Assembly (NCBI RefSeq): GCF_002575655.3 | Contig: NC_053040.3 | Span: 459,220,780-459,284,779, forward strand | Length of the DNA stretch: 64,000 nucleotides | Direction of reading: 5' to 3' | Source of the DNA: Aegilops tauschii subsp. strangulata | Lineage: Eukaryota > Streptophyta > Magnoliopsida > Poales > Poaceae | In this document: one piece after another, positions 44,901 through 56,261 of the stretch | How the letters are laid out: each line of letters begins with the position of its first letter | Position numbering within the stretch: position 1 is the stretch's first letter | Position numbers and translations under genes: made by a program | Notes under the pieces: model-generated | Database searches by the model: none | Told to the model about the DNA's origin: nothing | What the model saw: only the letters and a program-made list of their open reading frames with translations

Positions 44901-45678
44901 GTGCTTTAAAATGTGGTGGACGTGGCCTCTCAGTTCAATCCATCGGTTTATTCCACATTTCCAGAGTAATGGAGGGTGAGGTAATGACGGGGATGAATAC
45001 TGCGATTTGATGCACATTTGTGGCTGCATCTACTAGCGAAAGAGCTTCGAATCATGGAGACGGAAGAGGTAGCGGCGGAGATAAGAGTTACAAAGAGGAA
45101 GATGATGTTGAGCGACCTAGTGCGGTTGTTTTCGATTGCAGTTCACACAATGTGCTACAACTCTCACGTACAAGTATTGGGTAGGACAACCCACAAGCAA
45201 ACTCCTTTTTGACGAAAAACAAACTAAACCCAGGGGCAAAAATATCCCATTGCATCCCTAGCTTTTCTAGCTAGGGAACGAAGCGACTCTATCGTGCAGG
45301 CGGCAGTGCCATGGAAACTGATAATGACGTGGACGCACAGTAGATGGATGATGTGGTAGCCTACATGTTAAGAGAAGTCAAGCAGTGGGAGGCTCCTATT
45401 TAGATATAGTAGATAGCCAAGATTATTGGAAGCAATTACCAAGCGGTTGTTTTCTAAAAAATGATTTATCCATTGGTAGAAAAAAATGCTTCCTTCCATT
45501 GAAGCAAGAGTAAACGCGGTTAGCTACTGGTCTGATAGGAAGCTAGGATCAATAGTCTGGTACCTAACAATTCCCTTAATATTAGGCAATATTCTTTCTG
45601 ATGGAATATTAAGCAATATGTTATTTGCATCACACACTAATATTTGGCAAAATCTTAATTGTAAGTTGATATTAGGTA
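44901..45678. other. Intergenic, no gene recognised
   Basis: Nothing I can support as a gene or RNA. Confidence 0.4.
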
Positions 45679-45838
45679 CTCCCTCCGTTCCTAAATATTT
45701 GTCTTTCTAGAAATTTTAACAAGTGACTACATACGGAGCAAAATGAGTGAATCTACACTCTAAAATATGCCTATATACATCCGTATGTGGTAGTTATTTG
45801 AAATATCTAAAAAGACAAATATTTAGAAATGGATGGAG
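45679..45838. mobile_element. Stowaway MITE
   Basis: 160 bp with ends ctccctccgttcctaaatat and atatttagaaatggatggag, flanked by TA on both sides. The whole element folds into one hairpin through 'tgtctttctag' and 'aaaaagacaaa'. Confidence 0.92.
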
Positions 45839-45849
45839 TAGGAGAATGG

Positions 45850-46250
45850 CGTTTTGGAGGACGAGCTCCATGGAGGCCTTTATTTTTGAAAAATTCAAAT
45901 TCAAATTTTTATGTTTCAAAAAAATCTAAAAAAATATGCGTGTATGTAAGGATGTAACCTACATGTGTGAAATTTCATGATGAAATACGTTGAAATGCGA
46001 CCTGTACAAAAAAGACAAATTCATGGCCTGAGCGATGAATAGTATCATGTGTTAAACAGCTCCAAATTTATCTTTTTTGCACAGTCCTCGTTTCAATGGG
46101 TTTTGCCCTGAAATTTACACACATGTGTGTTATGCCTTCATGCACATCTGTACTTTTTTCAGAATTTTTTGAAATATAAAAATATGAATTTTGATGAAAT
46201 TTGAATTTTGAATCTAGAGGCCTCCAGTGAGCTCGGTCACCAAAGGCAAT
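45850..46250. mobile_element. Foldback element adjacent to the Stowaway MITE
   Basis: The left arm 'gctccatggaggcctttatt' plus 'caaattcaaatttttatg' is complementary to the right arm 'atatgaattttgatgaaat' plus 'tagaggcctccagtgagct'. Total length is about 400 bp. Confidence 0.65.
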
Positions 46251-46396
46251 TTCTGAGGGAGTAGTATATAATTAATTGGATGTTGTTGACTTGATATTAG
46301 GTATACTATTAATTAGGAGAGAGTGCTAAACATGTTTGACGTTAAACGCCGAGGCAAGATAGGCTATTGGATAGACGCGGTTGAACGGATGAGATT

Positions 46397-46478
46397 AGTT
46401 GAATTTCTCGAAGTCGTCTTATATATTGGTAATAATTAGTTGAATTTCTCCAAGTCGATCTTATATATTGGTAATAAT
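46397..46478 (+). repeat. 41-bp direct repeat upstream of the ESF1-like gene
   Basis: 'agttgaatttctcgaagtcg' and its continuation to 'ggtaataatt' recur immediately downstream with few changes. Confidence 0.85.
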
Positions 46479-46534
46479 TAATTATTATTTTCTATCTTTA
46501 CATGCAAAGGGAAAACGTGTCAAATTGGCTTGTG

Positions 46535-46650
46535 TCAATCTTGTTATTAATTACGCATATATCTCGTACTCTATATATATCGAGGCAAGAGATAAATCTC
46601 AATCTTGTTATTAATTACGTATATATCCCGTACTCTCTCTATATATATCT
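46535..46650 (+). repeat. Duplicated promoter segment with twin TATA boxes
   Basis: 'caatcttgttattaattacg' through 'gtactctatatata' (about 46537-46583) recurs at about 46601-46650. Each copy ends in a TATA-like run (ctatatatat); the second lies about 75 bases upstream of the ATG at 46719. Confidence 0.8.
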
Positions 46651-46718
46651 CATTGCCAGCTACACTTTTGTGCTCTCTCACATAGAAAATTTCATCCAGC
46701 AATAGATAAAGCTCAGAT

Positions 46719-47124
46719 ATGAAGGGGAGCAGCTTGGTGTTCATGGTTGCTTTTTTGTGCATCGGCTATCTTGTAGTGATTGGGCAGTGTAAGAAAGGAG
46801 AGCTCTCGCGTGTATTTTCTCCATTAGGTGTATATTTTTATGTATTCTGCACTGACAAACACATTGCAAATATTAGGTCGCCTCATGGATGGAAGGAGCC
46901 ACCGAGACCGTCATGCCAACTCAAGTGCTAATCCTATATTATACTCGTCATTAGATGAGAGCAGGCTTACCCTGGAATTTTGTGTCGAACGGGATTGTAA
47001 GACCAAAAGCGACAAAATTTCTTGGGACCAATGCATGTGCTGCCTTACGCTGCGGGATCTTCCATGCTGGCGTACACGAGACGAGTGTAAAGCGAATTGC
47101 CCGGCGTGCAACCCCAAATGTTAG
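46719..47124 (+). CDS. EMBRYO SURROUNDING FACTOR 1/MEG-like small secreted Cys-rich peptide
   Basis: Exon 1 is 46719-46788 and exon 2 is 46877-47124, with donor GTAAGA and acceptor TTAG in phase 1; together they give 105 residues. Exon 1 encodes a signal peptide (SSLVFMVAFLCIGYLVV) cleaved near the junction. The mature C-terminal domain has the family's cysteine pattern: FCVERDCKTK, WDQCMCC, LPCWRTRDEC, NCPACNPKC. Cysteines are in CxxxxC, CxCC, C, C, CxxC, C order. In Arabidopsis ESF1 and in maize Meg1 relatives, such peptides are secreted by endosperm or its transfer layer and influence embryo or suspensor development; the role here is inferred. The two-exon layout (signal peptide, then Cys domain) fits this class. 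Without splicing the first exon would read through to a different frame. A defensin-like peptide is the main alternative. Confidence 0.7.
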
Positions 47125-47475
47125 GCCGAACTGGCGCTACAATGTGCATGCTCTAAAGAAGAAGAAAAGAAAAATTGAAATAAACCAGACCATAAAGGCA
47201 GGCATTGGCGTGCCCTTCAATATTCGATGTAATGGGAGAACTCCTTTTGTAAAGATACATAAGTTTATTCGTCACGGATACGTCAATGTTTGTTTTTTGT
47301 TAGATTGCATGAATTGTGTATGCCATGCTAGAAAAAAAAAGAAGGAAGAGCGGTGCCTTTGTTTGGGCTGTAGCTACTGATTCTTAAATTCTAGACATTT
47401 TGAAATCAGAATCTCAAACAAACACATCAGATTCCTGCTAGAATCGATTCTGAAGATTGAACTATCAGGCAATTG
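47125..47475. other. ESF1-like 3' flank and relic of a DNA element
   Basis: 'agaatctcaaacaaacacat' and 'gctagaatcgattctgaag' just before 47475 look like the end of a hAT-like repeat that the Copia element has split, with the other part at 52450 onward. Confidence 0.4.
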
Positions 47476-47628
47476 AGTTGGAGAATATTTCTCTGTCTCT
47501 ATTATTGATCAAGTGTTACAAGGTACAGGTTTATATACACCGGGGCGCAGCCCGAGTCATTAGGCACGCAGGCCCTTGATCCTACTTACATGGGCATGCA
47601 TCAAGGCCCGTTACAACACAACTCAACA
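47476..47628 (-). repeat. 3' LTR of the short-LTR Copia
   Basis: 153 bp, TGTTGAGTTG at its 5' end on the minus strand. Confidence 0.9.
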
Positions 47629-50600
47629 CCCCCCCTCAGCCGGAACTCCATTGGCCTGGACGTTTAGGCTGGATCGGAACTCATGGAACACCGGAGATGG
47701 CAAGCCTTTTGTGAACAGATCACCGAACTGGGAGCTCGATGGAACATGCAACACACGGACGTCACCGAAAGCAACACGATCGCGAACAAAATGAAGGTCT
47801 ATCTCGATGTGTTTGGTGCGTTCGTGTTGGACCGGATTACAGGTGAGGTAAGAGGCGCTGATATTGTCACAATAGACAATTGTGGCACGCTGTGGTGGAC
47901 ACTTGAGTTCGTGAAGAAGTTGGCGTAACCAACAAGACTCGGCAACACAGTTAGCAACACCACGATACTCAGCCTCCGCACTAGATCGGGACACGGTGGC
48001 CTGTCGCTTGGAGGACCAAGAGACGAGATTGGAGCCAAGGAAGACACAAAACCCAGAAGTGGATTTCCGCGTGTTAGGGCATCCAGCCCAGTCCGCGTCT
48101 GTGTATGCGATCAGATCCATGGAGGAGGACTTGAAGAACTGTAACCCATAGTGAGAGGTGCCTTAAAGATAACGAAGGATTCGCTTGACTAGCTGCATGT
48201 GAGTGTCGCGTGGCTCATGCATAAAGAGGCACACCTGTTGAACGACATAAGATATGTCCAGTCGTGTCAAGGTGAGATACTGTAAGGCACCCGTAAGGCT
48301 ACGATAATACGTGGGGTTGGAGAGGAGCTAACCGGCAGAGATGGACAGCTTAGAGCTCGTGTCTATGGGGGTGGAGACAGGCTTACAATTGAGCATGTTT
48401 GCACGCTCGAGAATCTCCAGTGTGTATTGTTGCTGACTGAGGAAAAGACCCGAGGAGTTTGGTGTAACGTTAATGCCGAGAAAGTGGTGAAGGGAGCCCA
48501 TATCCGTCATGGAGAACTCGGCCTTGAGAGCAGAAATAATGGTGTTGAGGGTTTGAGGGGAGCTGGCTGTCAAGATGATATTATCGACGTACACTAGTAA
48601 GTACGCAATGGACGTGCCACGATGTAGAATGAAAAGTGAGGTGTCACTCTTGGAGCCATGAAACCCAAGGGAAAGAAGGAAGGCCTGAAAACGGAGAAAC
48701 CACGTTCGAGGCGCTTGCTTGAGGCCGTAGAGGGACTTGTGGAGACGGCACACATGATCCGGACGAGAGGAGTCGACAAACCCAGACGGTTGAGAGCAGT
48801 AGACGAGCTCGTTGAGATTGCCGTGGAGAAACGCATTCTTGACGTCCAATTGGTGGATTGGCTAAGAGTGAGAGGTGGCAAGACTCAAAACCACACGATG
48901 GTAGCGGGCTTGATCACCGGGCTAAACGTCTCATCATAGTCCACACCCTCCCGTTGTGTGAACCCGCGCACCACCCACCGAGCTTTGTATCGTGCCAAGG
49001 AACCGTCCACGTTGAACTTGTGGCGATATATCCACTTCCCCGTGACCACATTAACACCTGCAGGCTTAGGCACCAAAGACCACGTAGAGTTATTCATTAA
49101 AGCAGTGTACTCATCTAGCATAGCTTGTCGCCAATTTGGGTCTTTGAATGCGGACCTGTATGTGGGTGGAATGGGTGAGATGGGGGTGGAGGAAGTGTCG
49201 GCAAGAAAAAGGCGGCGAGGCATGCAAAAACCCGATTTGGCACGAGTGGACATTTTGTGTGCAATATTTGGTGGTGCAATGGGTACGGCGCGGGGTGGAA
49301 CGTCATGCGGAGGCGTGCATGGGGGCGATCCCGAGGGAGATTCGGTGGGGCTAGGGGCAGACGGGCCCGAGTCGTGGGGCGCAGGGAACGAGGTGGATGC
49401 GGGCGCAGGGGAGTTGGCAGGTGCGGGCAAGGATTGGGTGGAGGTGGACGCGGTCTGTGCGGAAGTGGTGGACCCGCGGGAGCGGCCGGTGGAAGGGGGC
49501 ACGTGGTGGAGCCGGACGGGGTGGGCGTGTCGCGACGAGCGCGCGTGGGCGTGCATGGGGAGGTGGGGCCCGAACGTGCGGGATCCGAGGGTGGCGGATC
49601 GGGGCCGGCTGATGGCGACGAGTCCGAGGAAACGGGATTGGGTAGAGACCTGGGTGGGGAGATTTGGTGGACGGGATCGTCTGTGGGCGTGGTGGTTTGT
49701 GGCGATGTGTATGGGAAACATGTTTCGTCAAAAATGACGTGTCTGGACACAATGACGCGGCGTGACTCCAAGTCGAAGCATCGATACCCCTTGTGTTCGA
49801 GGGGATACCCGAGGAAAATGCAGCGGACAGAGCGGGGGGAGAGTTTGTGGGTCATGGTGGAGGATGTGTTGGGGAAGCACAAACATCCAAACACCTGAAG
49901 GTGATCATACGTAGGATGGGTGCCATGGAGAAGAAAGTAGGGCGTGACAGTGGCTATAACGCAAGAGGGGCGCCTGTTGAGTAAGTAGGTGGCGGTATGA
50001 AGTGCCTCGACCCAGAAGGGAGGAGTGAGGTGTGCTTGAAAGAGGAGGGTACGAACGATGTCATTAGTTGTCCGAATGAGGCGTTCTGCTTTGCCGTTTT
50101 GGGGGGATGTGTGCGGGCAGGAAAAGCGGTAGGCAATGCCATTCGAGGAGAAAAACGTACGAAGGGAAGTGTTGATGAACTCGCCACCGTTGTCGCATTG
50201 CATGGCTTTAATCACTACATTGTATTGGGTGTGGACGAAGGAGAAGAAGCGTTGGAGAGTGGTGGACGTGTCGGATTTATGGCGTAGGGGAAAAGACCAC
50301 GAGTAGTGGGTGTAATCGTCCAACACAACGAGATAATATTGGTAGCCAGAAAAACTTACAACCGGGGAGGTCCACAAATCACAATGTATGAGATCAAATG
50401 GTGCAAAAGATTTACTAAAAGAAGAAGGAAAAGGGAGGCGAGGTTGACGGCCAAGTTGGCAAGCATTACATGGTGCATGAGCCTCTTTATTACAACCGGG
50501 AAGAAAATTCTTGGCTAAAGTAGAGAGCGTGTGAGCACCGGGGTGCCCGAGCCGGCGGTGCCACAAATGCGATGATGTGGTGGCAAGAAGAGCGGACGCC

Positions 50601-52260
50601 GGAGACGCTTTATGGCCGGTGAAGGGGTAGAGGTCGCCGTTGCTAACGGAGATCATGAGAACCCGTCGTGTTCGAAGATCCTTCACAAGAAAACCACACG
50701 GGTAAAACTCAACAGAACAAGAATTTTCCTTAGTAAACTTGCGAACGGAAATGAGGCTAGTGACAACGTGTGGAGAAATAAGAACGTTGGTAAGGCGGAA
50801 ATCGTGTGGCAAGGTGACAGAGCCAGTGGCAGTGACGGGAAGGTGCTGGCCATTGCCGACAAGGATGCTAGTAGGCACATGCGTTAAAGAAGAACTAGAC
50901 AAGGTAAGGGTACCTGGATTGCTGGTGATGTGGGAGGAGGCGCCACTGTCGAGGTACCAGTCCGTGGACGGAGCGGGTGGGATGCCGCCGTTGCTGTAGG
51001 CAGCGTTCAACAGGGCGAGGTGCTCCCAAGAAGGCGGTGCAGGCGGATAGTACGGCGAGGACGGAGAGGGCGCCGGCTGATACACCTGGTAGGCGTGGGC
51101 ATAAGAGCCGGGCCGGGGGCCGAGAACCCCGGCGGAGTTGGGCGGCACCCATCCAGGTCGAGGCAGAGGGAGCGCCATCCCATATGGAGCGAAGTAGCCC
51201 GTGAACGGAGCGGGCTGCGACGGGTGGCCGCGGCCACCAGAGTCATGGCGGCCTCGCCCGCGCCCACGGCCACGGTCGGCACCGTCACCGCGGTCACCAC
51301 GGCCGCGGGTCTGCTTCTGGGCAGAGCCAGAGCCTGGGAGCGATCGGAGGCGCGATCGCCCGAGCAGTCGCCGTGATCTCCCTAAGAGCGCGTGCCCGAG
51401 CCAGAGGGATCACCACCAGAATGAGAGGCGCCAGGGAGAGCGAACGCCGAGGCGCTCTCCTCGGTAGCGCGCTGGGCCTGGGACTCCTCCGCCAGGACAA
51501 CGCGGGAGAGGACGGTGTCGAAGGGCATGGTGGACGCCTGGTCGCCGAGGACGACACGGATGGTGTCGAGCCGCTTGTCGAGGCCATGAAGGAATTGGGT
51601 GGTGAGATCCACCTCTGTGACAGCATGGTCGATGTCGGCGAGGCCGTCGGCGAGCAGCTTGATGCGACGAGCGTACTCGGTGACGGAGAGATCGCCCTGC
51701 TTCAGATTACGGTACTGGCGGTTTAGGACCATGAACCGCGCAGCCCGATTGGCGAGGAAGAAGTCCTGGATCTTGGTCCACAGGGCGTGAGTGGTGGTGG
51801 CGCCGACGACGTGGTCGATGAGGGGATCGGCGAGGGTGGCGTAGATCCAGAGCACCACATGGGCGTCCAGCTCCCTGTACTGGGCATCGGCGTTGGGTGG
51901 AGGAGGGTGCTCAATGAGGTAGGTGATGCCGTAGCGAACGAGAACGAGAAGGAAGAAGGACTTCCATTTGTGGTAGTTGTGGTCTGCCGGATTGAGGAGA
52001 AACTTGATATGATTGGAGATATGATCGAAGAAGATGGGGTGGCGAGGAGCTGGGGCGGGTGGCGTAGGGGGCGAGGAGGTGAAGAGAGGGCCGAACTGAG
52101 AGGGACCGGTGCTGCCAGAGGCATCGGAGAAGAGGAACGGGGTGGAGCCCGGCGAGATCGCCGAAGAGGTGGCCGGAGCAGTGGCCGAGGACGAGAGAGA
52201 GAGCCCGGCGAGGTCGCGGTCTCGGCTGCGGCGGAAGAGGAGCCGGGCGCGGTCATGACG
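47623..52260 (-). pseudogene. Copia gag-pol polyprotein, degenerate
   Basis: Minus strand. Gag (UBN2 type) runs to about 51382: DFFLANRAARFMVL, GDLSVTEYARRIKLLAD, LTTQFLHGLD. From about 51178: aspartic protease WYLDSGASSHIT, pre-integrase HLWHRRLGHPG, integrase core with HCDLWTSP, MQCDNGGEF and SPQNGKAER. RT starts near 49060 (NVDGSLARYKARWVVRGF, DYDETFSPV) and continues at 48849 (DVKNAFLHGNL, LYGLKQAPRTW). RNase H is 48120-47623 (YTDADWAGCP, SSAEAEYRG) and runs up to the purine tract. Stops occur at about 48885, 48328 and 48160; frame changes occur between gag and protease and before RT. The RT active-site box reads YVDN instead of YVDD, which would abolish polymerase activity. Confidence 0.9.
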
Positions 52261-52291
52261 ACGGAAGAGGAGGGCCTGGTAACTGATACCA

Positions 52292-52444
52292 AGTTGGAGA
52301 ATATTTCTTTGTCTCTGTTATTGATCAAGTGTTACAAGGTACAGGTTTATATACACCGGGGCGCAGCCCGAGTCATTAGGCACGCAGGCCCTTGATCCTA
52401 ATTACATGGGCATGGATCAAGGCCCGTTACAACACAACTCAACA
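52292..52444 (-). repeat. 5' LTR of the short-LTR Copia
   Basis: 153 bp. The primer binding site lies directly inside at 52291 and below. Confidence 0.9.
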
Positions 52445-52449
52445 AATCG

Positions 52450-53232
52450 AATCCAGAAGCTGCGATTTGGGCGATCCGGCGGCCGAATCTGCAGCTTCCC
52501 ACAGAAAGAAAGAGGTTCAGTTTGAGCCCTTGCTCTTTTTGCACTTTGCAGTCAAAATTGCAATAAAACTGCCGCCGCTCTCTCCCTCGAGCTATTTCTA
52601 CAACAGCCACGGTTGCTCGCCCCGTCCTCCTCCTGTTACTCCTCTCCCTTCTCGTCTCTCCCGTCGGTGGACGTCGACCTCCCACAGGTCCTCACCGGGC
52701 ATCTCCTCTCGTGGTGCCCATGGGCTCCCGTCCAAGGACCAAATTAGAGCAACCGGCAGGCCGGCGTGGTGAAGGACGACCGAGCGGATGACAAGCCGGG
52801 CGCGGCCAACCTAGACTGCAGCGCGAGGCGTCCAGGGGCGTGACCTATCGGGCCGGCGCGTGGACTCGGAGAGCGGCGGCCAGATTGGATCAGGGGGCGG
52901 GCGAGCATACGCGTTCTGCGTGCACCACTGGAGAAGGGCAGCCGAGGCGCCCGTGAACGCGTGTGTGCGCGGCCGAAGAAGAGCAGCCTAGGCGCTGCAG
53001 CCTGCAACCGCTGACCTCGCTGAAGCGGTGCATAACCTGCACGTACCTGTACAGGTGCTCCGGCGCCGCCTCCTTCTTGCCAGCCCTCATGCGTTGTGGA
53101 CGACGTTGGCATGATTTCCCCTTTTCCTTGCCCGTACGAATGCATCATCAAACCATTCCATGCCTTGATTACTTCTTTTTCCTGCATGTACTAGCGAAAA
53201 GGTGCGACAGCACCCGGGTGTCCCGACACCCC
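52450..53232. other. GC-rich flank, no gene supported
   Basis: Starts with the second part of the DNA repeat split by the Copia element ('ggccgaatctgcagcttccc'). The rest is GC-rich with open frames on the minus strand that carry no domain. Confidence 0.4.
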
Positions 53233-53235
53233 TTA

Positions 53236-53758
53236 GGGCATCTCCGATGGATTGTATGTTAGGCTGGTCATAGTGGGAGTAACTTAGCAAGTAACATAAC
53301 ACATCCCAAAAAAAAAATTAAGGAGAGAGGTGTTTGAAGTAACATAGCGCATCCCAAAGCTAAATGAGTCTACATCTTAATAAATGATGGCTTTTGCATG
53401 ATACCACAGACATGTTACTTCCCATTATGAAGGTAGTAACATAGACTAGTAACATGTGCATATTACTAGTCTAAGTTACTCCCCACTATGACTAGTCTTA
53501 GTCTTGTTGGTAAAATGTCCATGTCATCAACCAACAAGCTATCATACAACTACTCCAATAGATTGTATGTAAGCTATCCGATAGATGATGAGAAAATAAA
53601 TGTGATTGCTCTCTATTTCACCTTGGAGCTTGTGCAAAGGTTATTGGTTAATTTACATACAACTTTACTCTCTCTTCACATTTATTACATGCCACATCAT
53701 CAGTATGTCTTAGGTGGCAAATTTACCAACATCTATCTTACAACTGTTGGAGATGCCC
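53236..53758. mobile_element. Outer PIF/Harbinger-type MITE (interrupted)
   Basis: TIRs gggcatctccgatgg and gttggagatgccc are flanked by the 3-bp TSD TTA (53233-53235 and 53759-53761). The element is interrupted by the Tourist MITE at 53262-53497; without it the length is about 285 bp. Confidence 0.8.
53262..53497. mobile_element. Inner Tourist MITE
   Basis: TIRs ggctggtcatagtgggagta and tactccccactatgactagtc, flanked by TTA (53259-53261 and 53498-53500). Length is 236 bp. Confidence 0.9.
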
Positions 53759-53761
53759 TTA

Positions 53762-54289
53762 CCCAGCAGCAGACCATTTGCGGCAGCAGGGTAATTAAGT
53801 AGGCAATTTGCAAACATAAATAGGGGCAGGGCTAGGTTGTAGTAACCACAGTAGGACCTCTGGTTCTCAAGAATCCACAGCTACAACTGATTTTCAAGAA
53901 TCCACAGCCATAGTGATTCTCATAATCTGTAGCGCATACAAAGGGGGTTGAATGCATTTTTCTTCTATTGGATGGAGCTTTATCGGAGCCTGGACATATA
54001 TTTGATCAATCACATGCATGGTCTGCCTCTTCTCTCTCCTTCCAACCGCACATGCATGGTTCTCCTCTCCTCTCAACCAGTCGCCAAACCACAAATATCT
54101 CATCACATGCATGGTCGCCACTTACTTTCTCTCCTCCCAACCAAATTACTTTGTGATTAGCATTGGATGGCTCACTCTAGTATCATGTCCGCGAACCACG
54201 CCCAGACATAAAACAGACATTTACGGTGTCCATTTGCATGTCAGCGTTGGAGATGCCCTTAGGCCTTAAATAGTGTGTCGTGTCAAACA
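53762..54289. other. Intergenic with short local repeats
   Basis: 'cacatgcatggt' occurs three times (54009, 54048, 54104) followed by 'ctctcctcccaacc'-like words. 'gttggagatgccctta' recurs at 54246 and may be the end of another MITE. No gene is seen. Confidence 0.5.
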
Positions 54290-54512
54290 TGTTTGTTGGG
54301 CTGTCCGGATGAGGTCAATCCCTATTTGGCGCTTAAGGCGTTTTTGCTGACCTCCTAATTAGCGCTTTAAGCGCCGCGGGAGCTAACCGACACTCACTAC
54401 ATGGGCCGACCCCTCTACATGTCTACCGTGAACGATCGCTCGATCGTCGCCCCCTGCGTCGTCCGCTCACTCAATGGTTAACAGGTTGACCGTTGATCGT
54501 TGATGGGTTACC
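54290..54512 (-). repeat. Dispersed repeat, copy 2, left part
   Basis: Inverse match to the repeat at 44178-44900; compare 'ggttgaccgttgatcgttga' here with the complement of 44740-44765. The match resumes after the Angela-like element at 63178. Confidence 0.6.
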
Positions 54513-56261
54513 TGTTGGAAATATGCCCTAGAGGCAATAATAAAATGGTTATTATTGTATTTCCTTGTTCATGATAATTGTCTATTGTTCATGCTATAAT
54601 TGTATTAACTGGAAACCGTAATACATGTGTGAATACATAGACCACAACATGTCCCTAGTAAGCCTCTAGTTGACTAGCTCGTTGATCAATAGATGGTTAT
54701 GGTTTCCTGACCATGGACATTGGATGTCATTGATAACGGGATCACATCATTAGGAGAATGATGTGATGGACAAGACCCAATCCTAAGCATAGCACAAGAT
54801 CGTGTAGTTCGTTTGCTAAGAGCTTTTCTAATGTCAAGTATCGTTTCCTTAGACCATGAGATTATGCAACTCCCAGATACCGTAGGAATGCTTTGGGTGT
54901 ACCAAACGTCACAACATAACTGGGTGGCTATAAAGGTGCACTACAGGTATCTCCGAAAGTGTCTGTTGGGTTGGCACGAATCGAGACTGGGATTTGTCAC
55001 TCCATAGGACGGAGAGGTATCTCTGGGCCCACTCGGTAATGCATCATCATAATGAGCTCAATGTGACTAATGAGTTAGCCACGGGATCATGCGTTACGAA
55101 ACGAGTAAAGAGACTTGCCGGTAACGAGATTGAACAAGGTATTGGGATACCGACGATCGAATCTCGGGCAAGTAACATACCGATAGACAAAGGGAATTGT
55201 ATACGGGATTGATTGCATCCCGGACATCGTGGTTCATCCGATGAGATCATCGTGGAACATGTGGGAGCCAATATGGGTATCCAGATCCCGCTATTGGTTA
55301 TTGGCCGGAGAGGTGTCTCGGTCATGTCTGCATGGTTCCCGAACCCGTAGGGTCTGCACACTTAAGGTTCGGTGACGCTAGAGTTGTTATGGGAAATAGT
55401 ATGTGGTTACCGAAGGTTGTTCGGAGTCCCGGATGAGATCCCGGACATGACGAGGAGCTCCGGAATGGTCCGAAGGTGAAGATCGGTATATTGGACGAAG
55501 GGTATTGGAGTCCGGAATTGTTCCGGGGGTACCAGGCTATGACCAACATGTCCGAAAGGGGTTTCGGAGGCCCCGGCAAGCGTTGGGGGGCCTTATGGGC
55601 CAAGGGGAAGGGACAAACCAGCCCACTAACGGGCTGTGCGCCCCTCCCAACCCCTCTCACGTAACCAGGAGAGGTGGGGGCACCACCCCTAGGGCAGCCG
55701 CCCCTCCCGGCTTGGGGGGCAAGTTTCCTAGGGGGTGGGGGCGCCCAAACCCATCTAGGGTTTCCCCTGGCCGCCGCCTCCTCCTCTAGATCCATCTAGA
55801 GGGGCCGGCCCCCTCTCCCTTTCCCCCTATATATAGTGAGGGGGTGGGAGGGCAGCCATACCCTTCCCTTGGCGCAGCCCTCTCCTCCTCCAACTCCTCC
55901 TCCTCCGTAGTGCTTAGCGAAGCTCTGCCGGAGAACCACGAGCTCCATTGCCACCATGCTGTCGTTCTGCTGGAGTTCTCCCTCAACTTCTCCTCTCCCC
56001 TTGCTGGATCAAGAAGGAGGAGACGTCCCCGGGCTGTACGTGTGTTGAACGCGGAGGCGCCGTCCGTTCGGCGCTAGATCGGATCTTCCGTGATTTGAAT
56101 CGCCGCGAGTACGACTCCATCAACCGCGTTCTTGTAACGCTTCCGCTTAGCGATCTTCAAGGGTATGAAGATGCACTCCCTCTTCTCTCGTTGCTAGCAT
56201 CTCCTAGATTGATCTTGGTGACACGTAGGAAAATTTTGAATTATTGCTACGTTCCCCAACA
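54513..56261 (+). repeat. 5' LTR of the Angela-type element
   Basis: 1749 bp, with TATA-like 'ctatatatag' near 55828. It is nearly the same as the 3' LTR except for scattered SNPs and a ~20-bp stretch between two 'ttcatg' words that the 3' LTR has lost. Confidence 0.95.

Larger units (their letters stand above)
47476..52444 (-). mobile_element. Copia LTR retrotransposon with very short LTRs
   Basis: Two 153-bp LTRs (52292-52444 is the 5' LTR and 47476-47628 the 3' LTR on the minus strand) differ at 4 positions (~2.6%). A primer binding site TGGTATCAG directly follows the 5' LTR, and a purine tract (ggctgaggggggg) directly precedes the 3' LTR. Target duplication is aattg/aatcg, one mismatch. 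Domain order gag, protease, integrase, RT, RNase H is Copia. At commonly used grass LTR rates the divergence suggests an insertion roughly one million years ago. Coding is broken by stops and frameshifts. Confidence 0.93.

Noticed and set aside
48658..50999. Plus-strand frames over the short-LTR Copia element
   Set aside because: Antisense shadows of the gag-pol coding sequence on the minus strand.
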